Source: CAZVLQ01 sp964628185 (GTDB lineage Bacteria; Pseudomonadota; Zetaproteobacteria; Mariprofundales; Mariprofundaceae). Taken from it: 33,503 nt of DNA. The stretch's first letter is position 1. Every line of letters begins with the position of its first letter. Under the pieces are notes generated by a model that was not told the origin of the DNA, did not search any database, and saw only the letters and a program-made list of their open reading frames with translations. Positions 30,908 through 33,503 of the stretch are shown one piece after another. A program made the position numbers and the translations under genes. The stretch lies in NCBI GenBank assembly GCA_964628185.1, contig CAZVLQ010000023.1, positions 1-33,503 on the forward strand, in the 5' to 3' direction.

Positions 30908-31986
30908 GGATTGAAACTCCTGAGCGCCAGCCCAACCGGGATGACCATGCGTGGACCAATCCCGCTCAGATAATCCGGGTTGAATGCCCGTCCGGAGGCC
31001 GTGATCACTGAAAACGGATTCAGCACCCTGGTCTCTATATTCAACCGCTGTTCCAGTTCACCGGCGATACCGGGAAGCAGGGCGGTGCCCCCGCCCAAAA
31101 AAAGCTTCTGAACGGGAAAGTCCGCATGGCTTGCGGTATAAAAATCCAGTGACCGAACCAGTTCGCTGGTTAGTCCCGTATAAAAATCCTTCAGTGCTTC
31201 TTCCCCGATTCCCTGAAAGTTGTCCTGCTTCATCTGCTCCGCGGCCTGGTAGCTCAGGCCATGCGCCTTCTGGATTGCCTCCGTCAGGTTGTTACCCCCG
31301 TAAAACTGGTCCCGTACGAAGGCCATTTTTCCATTCTGTAATATATTGATGTTGATGAGGTTCGCGCCGATGTTTACGAGCGCATGCGTGCGCGTTTCCG
31401 CCGGATCGGCCAAAGCGTCAGGGACGACATGCCCTGTCCCGCCCGCCACCAGCTCAGCCGTATTCTGCAGGGCAAACACGGCGCAATCCACGCATCCGGG
31501 CTCAAGCCCCGCTTCTTCAAGTACGCGCAGGTAGTCGTCGATCACCTCGCGTTTGCAGGCGGCAAGCACGACATCCATTTGCGCATCATCATCGGACCCG
31601 CCGGCCAGTATCTGGAAATCGAGATAGACATCATCCGTGCTGTGAGGAATATACTGCTCCGCCTCATAATCGATCTGGGATTCCAGCTCAAGTTCGGTCA
31701 TGGCGGGCATGGTGACGGTTCTGATAATAACCGCATTTCCGGAAACCGCGAAAGCGACGTTGCGGGTCGCGGGGCGGGCTATGTCCACTGCGTCGGTCAG
31801 CGCCTGTATCACCGCACCGGAATCCATAATGGCATTTTCCACGATGGCATCACGCGGCAGCGGCGTCATGGCCATGGACTGCAAAGTGTATTTTCCGTGT
31901 GCACGGGACAGTTCCAGCAGCTTGATACCGGTGGCGCTAATGTCCACGGCCATCATGGCGTTTTTCCTGTAGGAGAACAGCCCCAC
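30904..31986 (-). CDS. pilM: Type IV pilus assembly protein PilM
   Basis: This 360-residue cytoplasmic protein has an actin/FtsA-like fold. It binds the PilN N-terminus and connects the pilus motor to the membrane complex. Family landmarks are VDISATGIKLLELS near residue 14, TRNVAFAVSGNAVIIRTVTMP (about 74-94), VNIGANLININILQNGKMAF and the nucleotide-site segment LFLGGGTALLPGI. The start is a GTG at 31986 behind a strong AAGGAGGTG. It heads the leftward pil operon, divergent from fur. Confidence 0.95.
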   Translation of the reverse strand: MGLFSYRKNAMMAVDISATGIKLLELSRAHGKYTLQSMAMTPLPRDAIVENAIMDSGAVIQALTDAVDIARPATRNVAFAVSGNAVIIRTVTMPAMTELELESQIDYEAEQYIPHSTDDVYLDFQILAGGSDDDAQMDVVLAACKREVIDDYLRVLEEAGLEPGCVDCAVFALQNTAELVAGGTGHVVPDALADPAETRTHALVNIGANLININILQNGKMAFVRDQFYGGNNLTEAIQKAHGLSYQAAEQMKQDNFQGIGEEALKDFYTGLTSELVRSLDFYTASHADFPVQKLFLGGGTALLPGIAGELEQRLNIETRVLNPFSVITASGRAFNPDYLSGIGPRMVIPVGLALRSFNP

Positions 31987-32033
31987 TCCACCTCCTTCGC
32001 CCGGCCGCTTTCAGAAATGGCCGCCACCACTGA

Positions 32034-32062
32034 ACCTTATCCAAACGAACGGCGGCAGGCAA
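32034..32062 (-). promoter_or_regulatory. Candidate promoter of the pilMNO operon
   Basis: On the minus strand, TTGCCT (32062-32057), a 17-base spacer and TAAGGT (32039-32034) form a plausible sigma70 promoter. The leader would be about 40 nt before the pilM GTG. It lies back to back with the fur promoter. Confidence 0.4.
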
Positions 32063-32084
32063 TGTCGTGTATCCGGACCTGTCC

Positions 32085-32114
32085 TTTACAATCTGAATGA
32101 TAATGGTTATCATT
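32085..32114 (+). promoter_or_regulatory. fur promoter with a perfect Fur box
   Basis: TTTACA (32085-32090), a 17-base spacer and TATCAT (32108-32113) form a strong promoter. The palindrome AATGATAA-TGG-TTATCATT (32096-32114) is a 19-bp Fur box closely matching the GATAAT-based consensus. It covers the spacer and the entire -10 box, so iron-loaded Fur should block RNA polymerase. Transcription would start near 32120-32121, almost at the fur ATG (32122). Confidence 0.9.
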
Positions 32115-32121
32115 TCCCCTT

Positions 32122-32523
32122 ATGCGACGCATGACTGTCCAGCGCCAGGCCATTTTGAACCTGATCAACACATCCAACCGTCACTGGGATGCGGAAGAAA
32201 TCAGCCGCACCCTGAGCGACCGCGGTGAGTCCATCGGTATTGCAACGGTCTATCGCGGTCTTGCCGCCCTGGAAGATGCGGGAATGATCGCCAGCGTTCA
32301 GCTTGCAGACAAAAAGCGCTACGAACGCGCCGACAAGACGCACCACGATCACATGGTATGCACCAGTTGCGGTTCAATCGAGGAATTCTCGCAGGCCCGG
32401 ATTGAATCGTTGCAGGAAGCGGCAGCCCGGGAAAAAGGCTTTACCACGACGGGCCATCAACTGGTGATTTTTGGCCGCTGCGCCCGCTGTTCATCAGTGA
32501 AGAAGAATCGGGGGATTCGGTGA
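32122..32523 (+). CDS. fur: Fur-family ferric uptake regulator
   Basis: This 133-residue Fur-family repressor senses metal and binds palindromic AT-rich operators. The winged helix spans about 1-75 (GIATVYRGLAALEDAG), followed by the metal-sensing motif HHDHMVCTSCGSIEEF (about 74-89) and a second CxxC (CARC) near 121-124. The Fur box over its own promoter suggests an iron-sensing Fur rather than Zur or PerR, and autoregulation. The ATG at 32122 lies about 8 nt after the -10 box without a Shine-Dalgarno; the ATG at 32131 is the alternative. The stop overlaps the permease GTG by 4 nt (GTGA). Confidence 0.9.
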   Translation: MRRMTVQRQAILNLINTSNRHWDAEEISRTLSDRGESIGIATVYRGLAALEDAGMIASVQLADKKRYERADKTHHDHMVCTSCGSIEEFSQARIESLQEAAAREKGFTTTGHQLVIFGRCARCSSVKKNRGIR

Positions 32524-33392
32524 TTTCCGCCCTGATTATCGTTTTTCGGGAAGTGCTGGAAGCGGCGCTCGTCATCGGCGTCCTGCTCGCCGCGACCCGG
32601 GATGTGACGGGCAGCCGGCGCTGGGTCGTACTGGGAAGTCTTGCCGGCGCCGTGGGCGCCCTGCTGGTTGCCATCTTCATGAGCGAGCTGGAAAATTCCA
32701 TCTCGGGCAACGGCGAATTTCTGTATAATGCGGTCCTGCTGGCGGTGGCGTCCATCCTGATCGCATGGACAGTGGTCTGGATGAGCCAGCATGGACGTGA
32801 AATGGCGGCGCGCATGCGTAACGTCGGTCAGTCCGTAAGTGCGGGAGAATTACCCAAAACCGCACTGGCCATTGTCTCCATGGCAGCCGTCATGCGCGAA
32901 GGCGGGGAAGCGGTCTTTTTCCTGTTTGGCGCGGCCCAGGCGGCCCACGAAGGCGGCTATTCCGTGCTTGCCGGCAGCATGCTGGGTATGACGCTGGGAG
33001 CGACAACGGGCTATGCCATTTATCGCGGCCTTGTGCGTATTCCCATGAAATACCTCTTCGGCGTGATCGGCTGGCTGCTTATTCTTCTGGCCGCCGGCAT
33101 GGCCTCACAAGCGGTGGAATACCTGGTCATCATTGATGTATTACCTGCTCTGGCCGATCCGATCTGGGACAGCTCCGCATGGCTGCCACAGTCCAGCCTG
33201 GTCGGTGGAATCCTGCATGTTATGGCAGGCTACAACGATCAGCCCAGCGGAATGCAAATACTGGCCTTTGTCGTTGCCCTGACTGTCATCGCCGCGCTCA
33301 ACCAGTTGTATCGCAATGGTGGCGCACTGAACAAGACATCCAAATCGGGCGCCCTGCAGGGTGAACAAGGCGTACACCCCGGCCGGCATTGA
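32520..33392 (+). CDS. FTR1-family iron permease
   Basis: This 290-residue seven-helix membrane protein belongs to the FTR1/EfeU high-affinity iron permeases. The first iron motif reads REVLE (residues 10-14, family REGLE, with Gly replaced by Val), and the second reads REGGE (about 125-129). Both keep the key Arg and Glu residues. The last 25 residues are a soluble tail. It starts at a GTG overlapping the fur stop, so it is co-regulated by the Fur box. No EfeO, EfeB or multicopper oxidase partner is next to it; the following feature is a tRNA gene. Confidence 0.92.
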   Translation: MISALIIVFREVLEAALVIGVLLAATRDVTGSRRWVVLGSLAGAVGALLVAIFMSELENSISGNGEFLYNAVLLAVASILIAWTVVWMSQHGREMAARMRNVGQSVSAGELPKTALAIVSMAAVMREGGEAVFFLFGAAQAAHEGGYSVLAGSMLGMTLGATTGYAIYRGLVRIPMKYLFGVIGWLLILLAAGMASQAVEYLVIIDVLPALADPIWDSSAWLPQSSLVGGILHVMAGYNDQPSGMQILAFVVALTVIAALNQLYRNGGALNKTSKSGALQGEQGVHPGRH

Positions 33393-33429
33393 CTTGGCAG
33401 GGCATATTCATAAAATCTCGCTCGTTTCA

Positions 33430-33503
33430 TGGGGGATCGTCTAGCGGCAGGACTACGGACTCTGACTCCGTCAACCAAGGTTCGAATCCTTGTCCCCCAG
33501 CCA
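33430..33503 (+). tRNA. tRNA-Gln (anticodon CUG)
   Basis: The complete 74-nt cloverleaf includes an encoded CCA end at the last base of the window. The acceptor stem is TGGGGGA with TCCCCCA and discriminator G. The anticodon stem is ACGGA/TCCGT around the loop CTCTGAC, giving anticodon CTG. The T arm is CAAGG-TTCGAAT-CCTTG. Gene and anticodon match bacterial glutamine tRNAs. Confidence 0.96.

Overview
This window reads as a stretch of core chromosome from a Gram-negative proteobacterium, moderately GC-rich and densely coded. It carries outer-membrane machinery (a PilQ secretin and Mla-type lipid transport). Its signals of descent are mixed. The order rpsF/rpsR/DUF2232/rplI/dnaB/alr followed by an MlaE/MlaF pair resembles alphaproteobacteria. 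A PriB-like gene between rpsF and rpsR, and a pilMNO-pilQ-aroB block, resemble beta/gammaproteobacteria. That mixture plus iron genes (Fur and FTR1) would fit a deep-branching proteobacterium such as the Zetaproteobacteria or Acidithiobacillia. This placement is inference and no marker here settles it.

Layout, left to right. At 1-865 lies a non-coding edge and a HicA/HicB toxin-antitoxin pair on the + strand. At 928-4034, read leftward, are cysE, a 24-copy heptanucleotide array, then iscR-iscS-iscA behind a near-perfect type 1 IscR operator. At 4123-7952, also leftward, are rpsO, an intergenic terminator, pnp and an M16 zinc protease. At 8066-12915, rightward, are pmbA, an adenosine-kinase-like gene, then merR and merT-merF-merA with a clear mer operator. 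A leftward gene for an unrecognised secreted basic protein follows. At 13628-24506 comes one long rightward run: rpsF, priB-like, rpsR, DUF2232, rplI, dnaB, alr, mlaE, mlaF, mlaD, a TPR protein, a YbdK-type ligase and an M20 hydrolase. Then come fxsA and a Bax-inhibitor-1 protein. At 25696-31986, leftward, are pilM-pilN-pilO, a gap where pilP would be expected, pilQ and aroB. The window closes with fur-FTR1 under a Fur box and a complete tRNA-Gln(CUG).

How the genes work together: iscR/iscS/iscA and cysE link cysteine synthesis to Fe-S assembly; fur and FTR1 form a self-repressing iron-uptake operon; merR/T/F/A is a compact mercury import-and-reduce module; rpsF to dnaB couples ribosomal and replication proteins; mlaE/F/D plus TPR maintain outer-membrane lipids; pilM/N/O/Q build the type IV pilus base.

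The least ordinary signals are these: (a) a 217-bp imperfect palindrome that abuts the pilO stop codon and occupies the pilP position; (b) two unrelated heptanucleotide tandem arrays, one running into the pilQ Shine-Dalgarno; (c) several operon-first genes (hicA, merT, fxsA, fur) whose start codons lie 6-8 nt after a good -10 box with no Shine-Dalgarno, suggesting leaderless mRNAs; (d) a merR stop codon buried inside the -35 box of the mer promoter. I did not find a clearly new multi-gene defence or metabolic system.
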